Assembly (NCBI RefSeq): GCF_017312405.1
Contig: NZ_BLTG01000052.1
Location: 1-64,000 of the forward strand
Reading direction: 5' to 3'
Source of the DNA: Mycobacterium sp. PO1
Lineage (GTDB): Bacteria; Actinomycetota; Actinomycetes; Mycobacteriales; Mycobacteriaceae
DNA length: 64,000 nucleotides
Part shown: positions 37,822 to 47,267 of the stretch, piece by piece
Position numbering within the stretch: the first letter of the stretch is position 1
Layout: each line of letters begins with the position of its first letter
Notes under the pieces: model-generated
Told to the model about the DNA's origin: nothing
Seen by the model: the letters and a program-made list of their open reading frames with translations, nothing else
Databases searched by the model: none
Made by a program: the position numbers and the translations under genes

Positions 37822-39033
37822 TCAGGGCACCTCCGCCGCGGCGTCCGCGTCGTCCTCGCTGTCCGGCTCGGCCCCAGCGTCGGATTCGGGGCCGGCTTCT
37901 GCTTCGGAGTCGGCGTCGGGTTCGGCCCCGTCGCCGGTCAGCCCGGACACGTGCTCGCCGTAGTAGCGGATGATCTCGGCTGCCGCGGCGGCCACCGGAA
38001 CGGCCAGGAACGCCCCGATCACCCCGAACGTCGACGCCCCCAGGGTGACCGCCAGCAGGACGATCACCGCGTGCAGGTTCATCGACTTCGACTGCAGCCA
38101 GGGCTGCAACACGTTGCCCTCCAGCTGCTGCACCGCGACGATGATGCCCAGCACGATGAGGGCGTCGACCGGACCGTTGGACACCAGCGCGATCAACACC
38201 GACAGGCCGCCGGCGACGAACGCGCCGACGATCGGCACGAAGCCGCCGATGAACGTGATGATCGCCAGGGCGTAGGCCAGCGGCACCCCCACGATGACCA
38301 GACCGATGCCGATCAGCACCGCGTCGATGAGGCTGACCACCGCCTGGGTGCGGATGAATCCGCCTAGGGTGGACCACACCCGCTCGGACACCCCCGCCAG
38401 ATGCGGCCCGGCCGGACGGCCGACATGGCGACGCAGCCACGGCAGGAACCGCGGCCCGTCCTTGAGGAAGAAGAAGGTCACCACGATCGCGGTGAACACG
38501 GTGACGAGCGCCGACGTCGCAGCGCCCACCCCGGAGAACACCCCGGTGGCGATCTGGGTCCCGCTCGAGTTGAGCCGATCGGTGATCGCCGACACCGCCG
38601 AATTGAGTTGGGATTCACTGATGTTCAGCGGCGGGCCGCCGAGCCAGTCGCGGACCTTGACGACACCGGCGGAGGCCTGTTGGGCGAGCTCGGTGGACTG
38701 CTCCACCACCGCCGGGGCCACGGCCGCGATCACCCCGGCGACCACGAGGACGGCCAGCAGCAGCGTCGCCATCACCGCCGCCGCCGGCGGCAGGCCCTTG
38801 CTACGCAGCCAGCGCACCGGCGGCCACAGCACGGTGCACGCGATCAACGCCAGCAACACCGGCAGCAGGATCACCCACGTCTCCCCCACCACCCAGGCCA
38901 ACACCCACAGCGCCGCGGCGACGGCGACGAACTGCACGGCGACGACCGCACTGGAGCGTAGATGCACGGCGTACACCGACCCACGATCACGACCTTGCGT
39001 CGTTTCCTCGTTCACGCCCCTCTTCTTACCCAC
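37822..39033 (-). CDS. AI-2E family (PerM-like) membrane transporter
   Basis: 403 residues with about seven or eight membrane helices and the family signature segments TAIVVTFFFLKDGPRFLPWL, QAVVSLIDAVLIGIGL and VPIVGAFVAGGLSVLIAL. The substrate is unknown; members export signals or ions. The C-terminal 40 residues are an acidic tail of Asp/Glu/Ala. GTG at 39033; a second GTG six codons in (VNEETTQ) is possible. Ends seven bases from the convergent CGNR gene. Confidence 0.88.
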   Translation of the reverse strand: MGKKRGVNEETTQGRDRGSVYAVHLRSSAVVAVQFVAVAAALWVLAWVVGETWVILLPVLLALIACTVLWPPVRWLRSKGLPPAAAVMATLLLAVLVVAGVIAAVAPAVVEQSTELAQQASAGVVKVRDWLGGPPLNISESQLNSAVSAITDRLNSSGTQIATGVFSGVGAATSALVTVFTAIVVTFFFLKDGPRFLPWLRRHVGRPAGPHLAGVSERVWSTLGGFIRTQAVVSLIDAVLIGIGLVIVGVPLAYALAIITFIGGFVPIVGAFVAGGLSVLIALVSNGPVDALIVLGIIVAVQQLEGNVLQPWLQSKSMNLHAVIVLLAVTLGASTFGVIGAFLAVPVAAAAAEIIRYYGEHVSGLTGDGAEPDADSEAEAGPESDAGAEPDSEDDADAAAEVP

Positions 39034-39115
39034 CGCGCACCCACGTCACCGCGAATCCGGCGCGAAACGCGTCACCCGCGGCCGATAGCGCGCCCGATTC
39101 GCCGACTAGAGCCGA

Positions 39116-40327
39116 CTAGAGCCGACTTTCGAGCAGGTCGGCGCCCCGGCGCACACCGCCTGTCGCGGCGAATCCCGCCGCGACGGCGGCGGCGCCGTCG
39201 GTCATCGTCATCGCGGTGCGCACCGCCGAACGCAGCCGGGGCACGGTCAACCGGCGCGCCGGCAACCGGGTGCCGCACCCGGCGACCTCCACCCGGCGCG
39301 CCACCTCGAACTGATCGCGACCGAACGGCACTGCGCAGACAGGGATTCCGCGACTCAACGCCTTCTGGGTGATTCCCATACCGCCGTGGGTGACGACGCA
39401 GACCGCCCGTTCGAGGACCAACGAGTGCGGCACGAACCGAGCCATCGTCACACCGGGACGGCGAAACACCTCGGCGTCCTCGTCGGCCGGCCGCGTCGCC
39501 ACGATGTGCACCGGTTCGTCGCGCAGCGCCGCCACCGCGGCATCGACGAGCGCCTCGTCGGCCTGCCGCACCGACGAGGTGGTCACCAACACCACCGGCT
39601 CGTCGATCTCGCCGAGCCAGCCAGGACGATCCGCCCGAGGGTCGAATTCTGCGGGACCGATCAACTCCACCGAATCCCCCCAGTCGGTGTGGGGATACTC
39701 GAACGGCTTGCCCGTGGTGACCAACAGCAGCGGCGCGCGCCGCAACAGCGCATCGGCGCTGTCCACCGCGGCAAGGCCCAGCCCCGCGCGCACCGGGGCC
39801 ATGCCTGTGCGGAACGGCCGATCGAAGACGACCCCGGTGACGGTGCCGACGCCCCAGTCCCGCACGCGGCCCCACCGCCCGGGCAGCGGACGCTTGCCGG
39901 CGCCGAACGGCGGAGAACCGGGGCTGCGCAGGTACGGCACGAACGGCGACAACGCCGTCCACGGCCGCGACTGGGCCTCCGCCGCAGAGAGGGCTCCCCA
40001 GCAGTTCGCGTCGACGATGATCAGGTCCGGGTCGGTCGCCCGCACCGCGCGCTGGAAATCCCCGACCTCCGCCGCCGCGCGTTCGGCCAGCTCGCGCACC
40101 GTCTTGCTGGCCGACGCCAGGACACCCGCCGCACCGGAGGGCTGCAGGTCCTCGAGGCGAGCGTCGACGGGGGCGGCCTTGAAGCCCAGACCTCGGCACA
40201 TGTCCACCCCGGCGGCCAGCGTCCGGACGTGGATCTCGTGACCGCGCCCCGCCATCTCCGTCAGCAGGGCGCAGAACGGGAACAGATGCCCGAACGCGGG
40301 CGGGGTGTAGGCCAGCACTACCGCCAT
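39116..40327 (-). CDS. UGT-like glycosyltransferase (GT1 family)
   Basis: 403 residues from ATG 40327 (GGGGCGGG upstream). The N-terminal acceptor domain starts VLAYTPPAFGHLFPFCALL, with the GHxxP-type catalytic His; the C-terminal donor domain has VVTHGGMGITQKALSRGIPV and a PFGRDQFE segment as in macrolide, sterol and carotenoid glycosyltransferases. Divergent from idi and 12 kb or less from all crt genes, so a carotenoid end group is a possible acceptor, though a lipid is equally possible. The stop codon falls within a short GCCGACTAGA tandem repeat. Confidence 0.8.
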   Translation of the reverse strand: MAVVLAYTPPAFGHLFPFCALLTEMAGRGHEIHVRTLAAGVDMCRGLGFKAAPVDARLEDLQPSGAAGVLASASKTVRELAERAAAEVGDFQRAVRATDPDLIIVDANCWGALSAAEAQSRPWTALSPFVPYLRSPGSPPFGAGKRPLPGRWGRVRDWGVGTVTGVVFDRPFRTGMAPVRAGLGLAAVDSADALLRRAPLLLVTTGKPFEYPHTDWGDSVELIGPAEFDPRADRPGWLGEIDEPVVLVTTSSVRQADEALVDAAVAALRDEPVHIVATRPADEDAEVFRRPGVTMARFVPHSLVLERAVCVVTHGGMGITQKALSRGIPVCAVPFGRDQFEVARRVEVAGCGTRLPARRLTVPRLRSAVRTAMTMTDGAAAVAAGFAATGGVRRGADLLESRL

Positions 40328-40422
40328 CGCACCCGCCCCGGTGACGTCGGCGTGGGCAGTCGCGGCGGGCGCGCGCGGACACGCCGGCATCGCGAACCCA
40401 TCCGGTGGGTATCCAGTGACGA

Positions 40423-40977
40423 ATGCCTGACATGACAGCCGTAGACACCCCGGAGCTGGTGGTCCTGCTCGACGACGAGGGCCGCACGATCGGCTCGGCG
40501 CCCAAGGCCGACGTCCACCACACCGCCACGCCGCTGCATCTGGCGTTCTCCTGCTATCTGTTCGACGACGCCGGCTCGGTGCTGCTGACCCGCCGCGCGC
40601 TGCACAAGAAGACGTTCCCCGGCATCTGGACGAACTCCTGCTGCGGGCACCCCGCTCCCGGCGAGGCGATGGCCGATGCGGTGGCCCGGCGGGTGCGGGA
40701 GGAACTCGGCGTCGAGATCACCGATCTGCGCTGCGTGCTGCCCGACTTCCGCTACGTCGCGATCGCCGCCGACGGCGTCGTCGAGAACGAGGTGTGCCCG
40801 GTGTTCAGCGCGCGCGCCGTCGGGCCGGTGCGCGCCGACCGCGACGAGATCATGGACTACACCTGGGTTCCGTGGCAGCAGCTGCGGGCAGCCGCCGAGT
40901 TCGGCTGGGCGATCAGCCCGTGGGCGGCCAAACAGGTTCCCCTGCTCGACGCGGAGGGTGTGGGACATCATCGTTGA
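40423..40977 (+). CDS. idi: Isopentenyl-diphosphate delta-isomerase, type 1
   Basis: 184 residues with a Nudix-like fold. Catalytic Cys in TNSCCGHP and Glu in VENEVCPV, with HLAFSCYLF and the Nudix-type segment ADAVARRVREELGVEI. It converts IPP to DMAPP and thus supplies precursors to CrtE. ATG at 40423 or 40432. It faces the crt operon tail to tail, 48 bases from the Rieske gene; that gap has three ACCTGAGC repeats. Confidence 0.93.
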   Translation: MPDMTAVDTPELVVLLDDEGRTIGSAPKADVHHTATPLHLAFSCYLFDDAGSVLLTRRALHKKTFPGIWTNSCCGHPAPGEAMADAVARRVREELGVEITDLRCVLPDFRYVAIAADGVVENEVCPVFSARAVGPVRADRDEIMDYTWVPWQQLRAAAEFGWAISPWAAKQVPLLDAEGVGHHR

Positions 40978-41025
40978 AACCTGAGCTGGGGAGGACCTGA
41001 GCTGTCGTGATGACCTGAGCAGCGG

Positions 41026-42027
41026 CTAGGACCGGAGCTGGTAGAGCCGCTCGGCGTACGCCAGGTCGTCGCGCCACAGCCGCGTCGCGGCCTGTTTCAT
41101 CGCCGGCCGGATCAGCGGCGCCGCGACCATGCCCTTGCCGAAGTGGGGCCGATCGGAGTGGGCGATCACCGCCTCGATCACCGCGGTCCGCGGCCGACCG
41201 TCGAGGCCGACGTCGACAGGGGTGGCGTGCGTCTCGACGACGCTGCCCAGCCCCTCGCCCTCGACGATGCGCATGACGACCGTGCGTGGTCCGGGCGTGG
41301 TGAACTCGGCGATGACGGGTACCCCGAGCCGCCCGATCCGGAAGGTCACCTCGACGACGAACTTGTCGAGTTGCTCGGGAAGCTCGGTGTCGATCGGCGG
41401 GGCGCTGAGCACCCGCAACTTGGTGAACGAGTAGGGATGGAACCAGCCGCCGTGCCAGGGGTCGAGCCTGTTGGCGACGATGTCCTGCGGTTCGCAGACC
41501 CCGTCGAGTCGGGTGACGGCCGCGATCCTGGGCTGCTCGGGGCGGGGCGGAACCACCGGCACCTCGGCCGGGGTGACCTCGGCGGTGTCGTCGAGGCGGA
41601 CCCAGCACAGCACGCCGTCGTCGTGGGCGGTGAACGGCTTCCAGGTGCCGTGCCGACGCTGACCGAGCCGCAACCCGTGCCACGGACACACCAGCTCGCC
41701 GCAGTCCACCGGCGCCGAGGCCAAGTCGGCACCGAGGTGCGGGCAGGCGCGCGGAGCCACCACCAGCGTGCCGTCGGGTTTGCGCCAGGCCACCACTTCG
41801 TGGCCGGCCACCGAGGTCCCGAACGGCTTGTCGCCGATCGACAAACTCGCCGCGAAGACGAACCAGTTGCCGCCCGGTCGGCGCTGGGCGCGCGCCAGCG
41901 CCGCGCGGATGACCGCCGGGTTCGCGTCCTGCCAGGTCGGTGTCTGGGCCGCCCACTCCGCAGGCGCGAGAATCTCGAACGGCCACGCCTTCTTCAGCCG
42001 CTCACGCCACCCGATTCCCGTGCTCAT
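41026..42027 (-). CDS. Rieske non-haem iron oxygenase in the carotenoid operon
   Basis: 333 residues from ATG 42027, overlapping the crtU stop (ATGA). Rieske 2Fe-2S ligands C95-x-H97 (RACPHLG) and C114-x2-H117 (VCPWHG); mononuclear iron triad D189-x2-H192-x4-H197 in RLDPWHGGWFHPY. Both centres are complete, so this is an active-type oxygenase alpha subunit rather than a ferredoxin. It resembles the DUF5914-type Rieske proteins that I recall beside crtU in actinobacteria. Hydroxylation or oxidation of a carotenoid ring is the likely role; the product is unknown. No reductase gene is adjacent. Confidence 0.8.
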   Translation of the reverse strand: MSTGIGWRERLKKAWPFEILAPAEWAAQTPTWQDANPAVIRAALARAQRRPGGNWFVFAASLSIGDKPFGTSVAGHEVVAWRKPDGTLVVAPRACPHLGADLASAPVDCGELVCPWHGLRLGQRRHGTWKPFTAHDDGVLCWVRLDDTAEVTPAEVPVVPPRPEQPRIAAVTRLDGVCEPQDIVANRLDPWHGGWFHPYSFTKLRVLSAPPIDTELPEQLDKFVVEVTFRIGRLGVPVIAEFTTPGPRTVVMRIVEGEGLGSVVETHATPVDVGLDGRPRTAVIEAVIAHSDRPHFGKGMVAAPLIRPAMKQAATRLWRDDLAYAERLYQLRS

Positions 42028-43619
42028 CTCGCCCCCGTCGTCGAACCGGCCAGTCGTCGCAGCAGCGTCGAGCGGCCCCGGTTGGGCACGGTCTGCAGCG
42101 GATGCCCGGCCAGCCCGAAGCCGCCGAGCAGCTGGTTGGCGGCACTCCACCCGGTCGTCGCCGCGCGCTCCATCAACGCCACCGGAAGATCGATGCGAAT
42201 CCCGTCTCCGGCCAACACCACCCGCGGGTCGGGGGTGGTCACCGTGGGCCGGTCGGCGAAGTCGCCGGGCGCGAAGCGGGGGCAGTCGGCGCGGCGCAGC
42301 AACCGCTCGTCGACGATCGTCGCGTCGACCGTTTCCGGATACAGCTCGCACATGCGTTTCAACAGCGCCTCACGCACCATGTCGTCGCCGTCCTCGTCGG
42401 ACACCGAATAGGCGTGCAGCTCGACCACCGAGCCGCCGGTGCGCGCGGCCCACTGACGGGCCTGGGCTTCATAGCGACTGACCACACTGACATTGTCCAG
42501 CGGTTCACGGCCTCCTGTCCCGACAAACGGGGCACGATCGGCGCGGACCGGCCGATCCAGCCACAATCGCAGCACCACGAACGGCGGCGCGGTCTGCAGG
42601 GCCGCGACGCGGTCGCGCCACTGCGCATCACCCAGGCCCGGCGAGGCGGCCACGATGCGGCGCAGTCCCGGCACGTCGGTGGCCAACACCACCGCGTCGG
42701 CGCTGAACGAGCGGCCGGTCGTACTCGTCACCACCACGGTGTCGTTCGTGGCCACGGTGTCGACCCGGACCCCGGTGTGAAACTCCACCCCACGGTCCTG
42801 CAAATAGGCCTTCATCGGATTCCACAGCGCCACATCGAAGTTGGCGTTCGCGACGTCGAAGATCAGCCCCTCGCTGGAACCGAGGAAGTAGATGTGGAAC
42901 ATCGTGACCAACTCGCCCGCCGACAACGCCTCGGGCCGCGCGAAGAAGCTGCGGGCGAACACCTCGAACGCGAGATGGCGCGCCGCCTCGGGGAAGTTGA
43001 TGTCGCGCAGGAACGTTGCCGCATCGCGGTCGTCGAGCAACTCATAGGTCTGCGGCACCGACACCGCCGCCAACGGTGCGGCGGCCTTGGCGTCGAGCGA
43101 CAGCAGGTCCCGCAGCCGGAAGGTGGGACTGCGCAACGCGAACACCAACGCGTTCCACGGGGGTGCGGTGGGCAGCCCGCGGAACGTGTCGACGCGTCCC
43201 TGCCCGTCGATCAACGGATAGTCGTCGACCGGGCTCAGTGCGGTGAGGCCGGCGTCGGTGCGCCGCAACAGGGCCCGCAGGTTGTAGTACTGCCGGAAAA
43301 ACGCGTGAAAGCCCCGGTTCATCGCCGCCGGAGACCCGTCGGCGAGGGTGTCGGGCCAGCCGCCGACCCGTCCGCCCAGGTGATTCTGCGCTTCGATGAC
43401 GTCGACCGCCACGCCCCGCTCCGCCAGCCCGGTGGCTGCGGCCAGCCCGGCGATGCCACCGCCGACGACGACCACCCGCGGGCGCGGCGATCCGGCGGGC
43501 ACGGCCGACGGCCCGGGTGAACCCGGCAGCGTCTGCCTGTGCCGGTCCACCCCGTCCGGGATCACCGCCACGCTCCTGCGTTCTTCGTGATCAGGTACGG
43601 CCGGCGATCCACCCGTCAC
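42024..43619 (-). CDS. crtU: CrtU-type carotene desaturase/methyl-shift enzyme
   Basis: 531 residues from GTG 43619 (GTGA overlap with crtB). FAD motif VVVVGGGIAGLAAATGLAER, the CrtU hallmark NRGFHAFFRQYYNLRALLRR, and the C-terminal VVLAGDGIRIDLPVALMERA flavin contact. CrtU desaturates the beta-ionone ring and shifts a methyl group to make aromatic end groups such as in isorenieratene. Its usual substrate, beta-carotene, needs a lycopene cyclase that is not encoded in this window. Confidence 0.87.
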   Translation of the reverse strand: MTGGSPAVPDHEERRSVAVIPDGVDRHRQTLPGSPGPSAVPAGSPRPRVVVVGGGIAGLAAATGLAERGVAVDVIEAQNHLGGRVGGWPDTLADGSPAAMNRGFHAFFRQYYNLRALLRRTDAGLTALSPVDDYPLIDGQGRVDTFRGLPTAPPWNALVFALRSPTFRLRDLLSLDAKAAAPLAAVSVPQTYELLDDRDAATFLRDINFPEAARHLAFEVFARSFFARPEALSAGELVTMFHIYFLGSSEGLIFDVANANFDVALWNPMKAYLQDRGVEFHTGVRVDTVATNDTVVVTSTTGRSFSADAVVLATDVPGLRRIVAASPGLGDAQWRDRVAALQTAPPFVVLRLWLDRPVRADRAPFVGTGGREPLDNVSVVSRYEAQARQWAARTGGSVVELHAYSVSDEDGDDMVREALLKRMCELYPETVDATIVDERLLRRADCPRFAPGDFADRPTVTTPDPRVVLAGDGIRIDLPVALMERAATTGWSAANQLLGGFGLAGHPLQTVPNRGRSTLLRRLAGSTTGAR

Positions 43620-44560
43620 ACACTTCCATACCGGATACGGTTCGCCCACGCCCTGCCGATGCCCGCCACCGCGACCGCCAACCGCCGCGGTTTGCTCACC
43701 GTGGCGCGGCGGCCGAAGATCTCGAAATCGATTGCCTCGATGCGCGCCAGGATGTCGGAGTACAGCGTCAGCGCGGCGGCCACGCACGGACGCGAACTCG
43801 GTGCCAGCGTGTCGATGCCGGGGCGGGCCTGCTCATAGACCGCACGTGTGATGGCGTGCTGTTCGGCCAGCGCGGCACGCACCTTCGGCTCGGTGCGCCG
43901 GTTGGTGTGGCACCACTCGAGCAGGTCGCGGTCCACCCCGTGGGCGGCCAGCTCGTCGGCCGGAAGGTACACGCGACCGCGGGACAGGTCTTCGTCGATG
44001 TCGCGCAGGAAGTTGGTCAGCTGGAAGGCCTTTCCCAGCGCTGCGGCGTACGGGGCGGCTTCCTCGCGGGGGCCGACCGTCCCCAGGACGGGCAGCAGCT
44101 GCAGTCCGATCACCTCGGCCGAGCCGTACATGTAACGCTCGAGCGACTTGCGGTCCGGGTAGTCGGTGACGGTCAGATCCATCCGCATCGACGCCAGGAA
44201 GTCGTCGAACAGATCCCAGCCGATGTCGTACTTGCGGGCAGTGTCGACCACCGCCGTCAACGTCGGATTGTCGTCACCGGAACGGTTTTCGACCAGGCTG
44301 TTGAACAGCCGGGTGGACAGCTTCTGGAGTTGGTCGGCGCGCTCCTCGTTGGTGCGTGCGTCGAAGTCGTCGAGGATGTCGTCCGCGCCGCGGGCGAACC
44401 CGTACAGCGCGTGCACGGCGGGCCGCTGACGCGGCGCGAGCAGTCGGGTGGCCAGGAAGAACGTCTTGCCGTGCTGGGCGTTCACGGTGCGACAGTGCTG
44501 ATACGCCGCGCGCAGCGACGGTTCGCGTACGCCGGCGGCGTCGAGCTCGGTGCTGATCAT
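43616..44560 (-). CDS. crtB: Phytoene synthase
   Basis: 314 residues from ATG 44560 (ATGA overlap with crtI). It joins two GGPP into phytoene. Aspartate-rich motifs DDILDDFD (first) and DIDED (second) bind the Mg-diphosphates; KTFFLATRLLAP and YMYGSAEVIGLQ are typical. No change in key residues. Confidence 0.94.
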   Translation of the reverse strand: MISTELDAAGVREPSLRAAYQHCRTVNAQHGKTFFLATRLLAPRQRPAVHALYGFARGADDILDDFDARTNEERADQLQKLSTRLFNSLVENRSGDDNPTLTAVVDTARKYDIGWDLFDDFLASMRMDLTVTDYPDRKSLERYMYGSAEVIGLQLLPVLGTVGPREEAAPYAAALGKAFQLTNFLRDIDEDLSRGRVYLPADELAAHGVDRDLLEWCHTNRRTEPKVRAALAEQHAITRAVYEQARPGIDTLAPSSRPCVAAALTLYSDILARIEAIDFEIFGRRATVSKPRRLAVAVAGIGRAWANRIRYGSV

Positions 44561-46065
44561 GAGCAATTCACCTCTGATGTGGGGCGAGGGGCAACGACAC
44601 CGGTGATCCGGTCGGCGGCCAACCGGCCGGACAGGATCGCCGTCGGAACCCCGACTCCGGGGACCGTCGATGAGCCCGCGAGCACGACGTTGTCGATGCC
44701 GCGGACGGTGTTGGCCGGGCGGAACGGCCCGGTCTGGGCGAAGGTGTGCGCCAACGCGAACGGCGAACCGGCGGCCATGCCCTGCCGGCCCCAGTCGGTC
44801 GGGGTGACGACGTGCAGCACCTCGGCGTCCTCCGCGACACCGGGCATCCGCCCCCGCACGGCGCTGAGCATCTGGTCGACGTAACCCGGTCCCGCGGCAT
44901 CCCAGTCCACGGTGCCGACCTCGGTATTGGGCGCCGGGGCCAGCACGTAGAGCAGGTCACGCCCGGTGGGCGCCAGCGACGGGTCACCGGCGGTCGGGCG
45001 GGTCACCAACAGCGACGGATCACCCATGGCGCGGCCGTCGTCGATGATGTCGCGGAAGGTCTGCTTCCACGCCTCGCCGAACAGGATGGTGTGATGCCCG
45101 ACGCCGGGATCGACTGCCGCGCAACCGACGTGGGCGACGACCGCCGACGGGGCCGCCCGGTGTCGCAGCAACCGTCGCGGGGTGCGACCGATCATCCGGT
45201 AGGTGTCGGGCAACTCCATGGTCAGCACCACCGCGTCGGCCGGCACCCGGTGACCTTCGGCGGTACGCACGGCCGTCACGCGGGACCCGGCGAACTCCAG
45301 GTCCGAAACCGTTGCCCCATAGACGAATTCGACGCCTGCGTCAGCTGCGGCGGCGGCCATCGCGTCGGGCAGCGCGCGCATACCGCCGCGCGGGAAGTAC
45401 ACCCCGGCCACGGTGTCCATGTAGGCGATCACCGCGTACACCGCCAGCGCGCCCTGCGGCGGCACCCCGGCGTAGAGCGCCTGGAAGGTGAACACCCGCA
45501 GCAGCCGTTCGTCGCTGAGGAACTTGCGCATCAACGGTTCCCACCGGCGGAACCCGCCCAGCGCCACGAGCCGAGCCAGCTGGGGAGTCAGCAGCGACAG
45601 CGGCGAATCGAAATTCGCGCCGATGAAACCGTCGAACTCGGTGCGGTACAGCTTGGTCAGCCAGTCCCGCAGGCGCAGATAGCCGTCGGCCTCGGCGCGG
45701 CCGGCGAACCGTTCGATCTCGGTGGCCATCGCCGTCGCGTCGGTGTGCACGTGCAGCGCGCTGCCGTCGGCGAACGAGGCGTGGTAGGCGGGGGCGACCG
45801 GGTCGATCGGCAGGCACTCCGCCAGCGAGCGCCCGACCGCGGCGAACGCGTCGTCGATGATGTCGGGCATCGTCAGCACCGTCGGGCCGGTGTCGATGCG
45901 GTAACCGGAGATGTCGGCGCGGCCGACGCGCCCGCCGGGATGCTCGCCGCGCTCGACGACGGTGACGGCGCGTCCACGTCCGGCCAGCTGCAGTGCTGCC
46001 GACAGGCCGGACAGCCCGGCCCCGACGATGACGACTCGATCGGTCTTTCCGTTCACGGTGCGCAT
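44557..46065 (-). CDS. crtI: Phytoene desaturase
   Basis: 502 residues from ATG 46065, sharing one base with the crtE stop (TGATG). FAD motif VVIVGAGLSGLSAALQLAGR, GRVGRADISGYRIDTGPTVL, and the C-terminal signature NVVLAGSSTVPGVGVPTAIL. It converts phytoene to lycopene in four steps. Complete. Confidence 0.95.
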   Translation of the reverse strand: MRTVNGKTDRVVIVGAGLSGLSAALQLAGRGRAVTVVERGEHPGGRVGRADISGYRIDTGPTVLTMPDIIDDAFAAVGRSLAECLPIDPVAPAYHASFADGSALHVHTDATAMATEIERFAGRAEADGYLRLRDWLTKLYRTEFDGFIGANFDSPLSLLTPQLARLVALGGFRRWEPLMRKFLSDERLLRVFTFQALYAGVPPQGALAVYAVIAYMDTVAGVYFPRGGMRALPDAMAAAAADAGVEFVYGATVSDLEFAGSRVTAVRTAEGHRVPADAVVLTMELPDTYRMIGRTPRRLLRHRAAPSAVVAHVGCAAVDPGVGHHTILFGEAWKQTFRDIIDDGRAMGDPSLLVTRPTAGDPSLAPTGRDLLYVLAPAPNTEVGTVDWDAAGPGYVDQMLSAVRGRMPGVAEDAEVLHVVTPTDWGRQGMAAGSPFALAHTFAQTGPFRPANTVRGIDNVVLAGSSTVPGVGVPTAILSGRLAADRITGVVAPRPTSEVNCS

Positions 46066-47186
46066 CAGGCTGCTCGCTGGGTGCAGGCGATGGCCATGTC
46101 GGCCAGCGCGGCTCGGGGTCGGTCGGGGATGGTGGCGCGGTCGAGGTGGCTCAGCGCCTCGGCGTGCCGGTCGGCGATCAGGTCCTCGATCCGTTGCACG
46201 GCGCCGGTGGCGACGATCAGGTTGCGCCACTGCTCGACGGCGGCGGCGTCGATGTCGGGGGCGACCATCAGCTCGGCGAGCTGGCGGCGCAGCGACGGGT
46301 CAGCGAGCTCGTAGGCCGCGACGATGACGCTGGTGGCCTTGCGGTCCTCCATGTCGGTGCCGGCCGACTTCCCGGTCAGGGCCGGCGTGCCGAAGACCCC
46401 GAGGATGTCGTCGCGCAGCTGGAACGCCTCGCCGATGGCGGCGCCGTAGCCGGCCAGCGCGTCGATGACGCCGCGGTTGCAGCCGGCCATCGCCGCGCCG
46501 ATCTCCAGCGGCCGACGCACCGTGTAGTTGCCGGACTTGCGCCGCAGCACGTCGAGCACCTGGTCGAGGCAGGGGTAGGTCTGGGAGCTGTTGACCAGAT
46601 CGGAGAACTGGCCGATCGCCAACTCGGTGCGCATCGCGTCGTAGCGCGGCCACACCCGCGACAGCGCGTGCTCACCGACACCGCTGCGACGCAGCATCTC
46701 CTCGGCCCACACCAGGCACAGATCGCCGAGCAGGATCGCCGCGGACTCGCCGAACCGCTCGGGGGATCCGGTCATCGCGCGGTCGCGGTGCCAGCCGGCG
46801 AACACGACGTGCGCGGCGGGGCGGGAGCGCCGCATCGGCGAACCGTCCATGACGTCGTCCTGCATCAGCGCGAACGCGTGCAGCAGCTCCAGGCTGGCCG
46901 AGGCGCGCAACGCGGCGGGGTCCTCGTCGGCGCCGCACAGCCAGCCCAGGTACATGAACGTCGAGCGCACGTATTTGCCGCCCTCGAGGAAGTTGCACAG
47001 CAGTTCCCCGGCCACACCCACGTTGGCGTCGCCCAGGCGATCCACGCACTCGCCGCGCACGAACTCGCTGACCTGCTCGCGCACCGCGTCGCGCACCTCT
47101 TCGCGCCACGTCGCCAGACCGAGCGATGGCCCGCCCCAGCCGTTGGGCGCCATCAGGCGCGCTCCCGGTCGATCACCCCTGTTCAA
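46065..47186 (-). CDS. crtE: Geranylgeranyl diphosphate synthase
   Basis: 373 residues. First Asp-rich motif FALMQDDVMDGSPMRRSRPA, second FQLRDDILGVFG, plus GGKYVRSTFMYLG. TTG 47186 is used because AAGGAG lies seven bases upstream; ATG 47153 (MAPNGWGG) with GGGAG before it is a good alternative. It supplies GGPP to CrtB. First crt gene of the train, 81 bp after the MmpL gene, which reads in the same direction. Confidence 0.92.
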   Translation of the reverse strand: MNRGDRPGARLMAPNGWGGPSLGLATWREEVRDAVREQVSEFVRGECVDRLGDANVGVAGELLCNFLEGGKYVRSTFMYLGWLCGADEDPAALRASASLELLHAFALMQDDVMDGSPMRRSRPAAHVVFAGWHRDRAMTGSPERFGESAAILLGDLCLVWAEEMLRRSGVGEHALSRVWPRYDAMRTELAIGQFSDLVNSSQTYPCLDQVLDVLRRKSGNYTVRRPLEIGAAMAGCNRGVIDALAGYGAAIGEAFQLRDDILGVFGTPALTGKSAGTDMEDRKATSVIVAAYELADPSLRRQLAELMVAPDIDAAAVEQWRNLIVATGAVQRIEDLIADRHAEALSHLDRATIPDRPRAALADMAIACTQRAA

Positions 47187-47267
47187 ACGACCGCTCCTTC
47201 TGTGTGGTCTGCGCTGCTCACACCTGCATTCGGAGCAGTACCCCGAACGGATGGGTTGACGCCTGGA

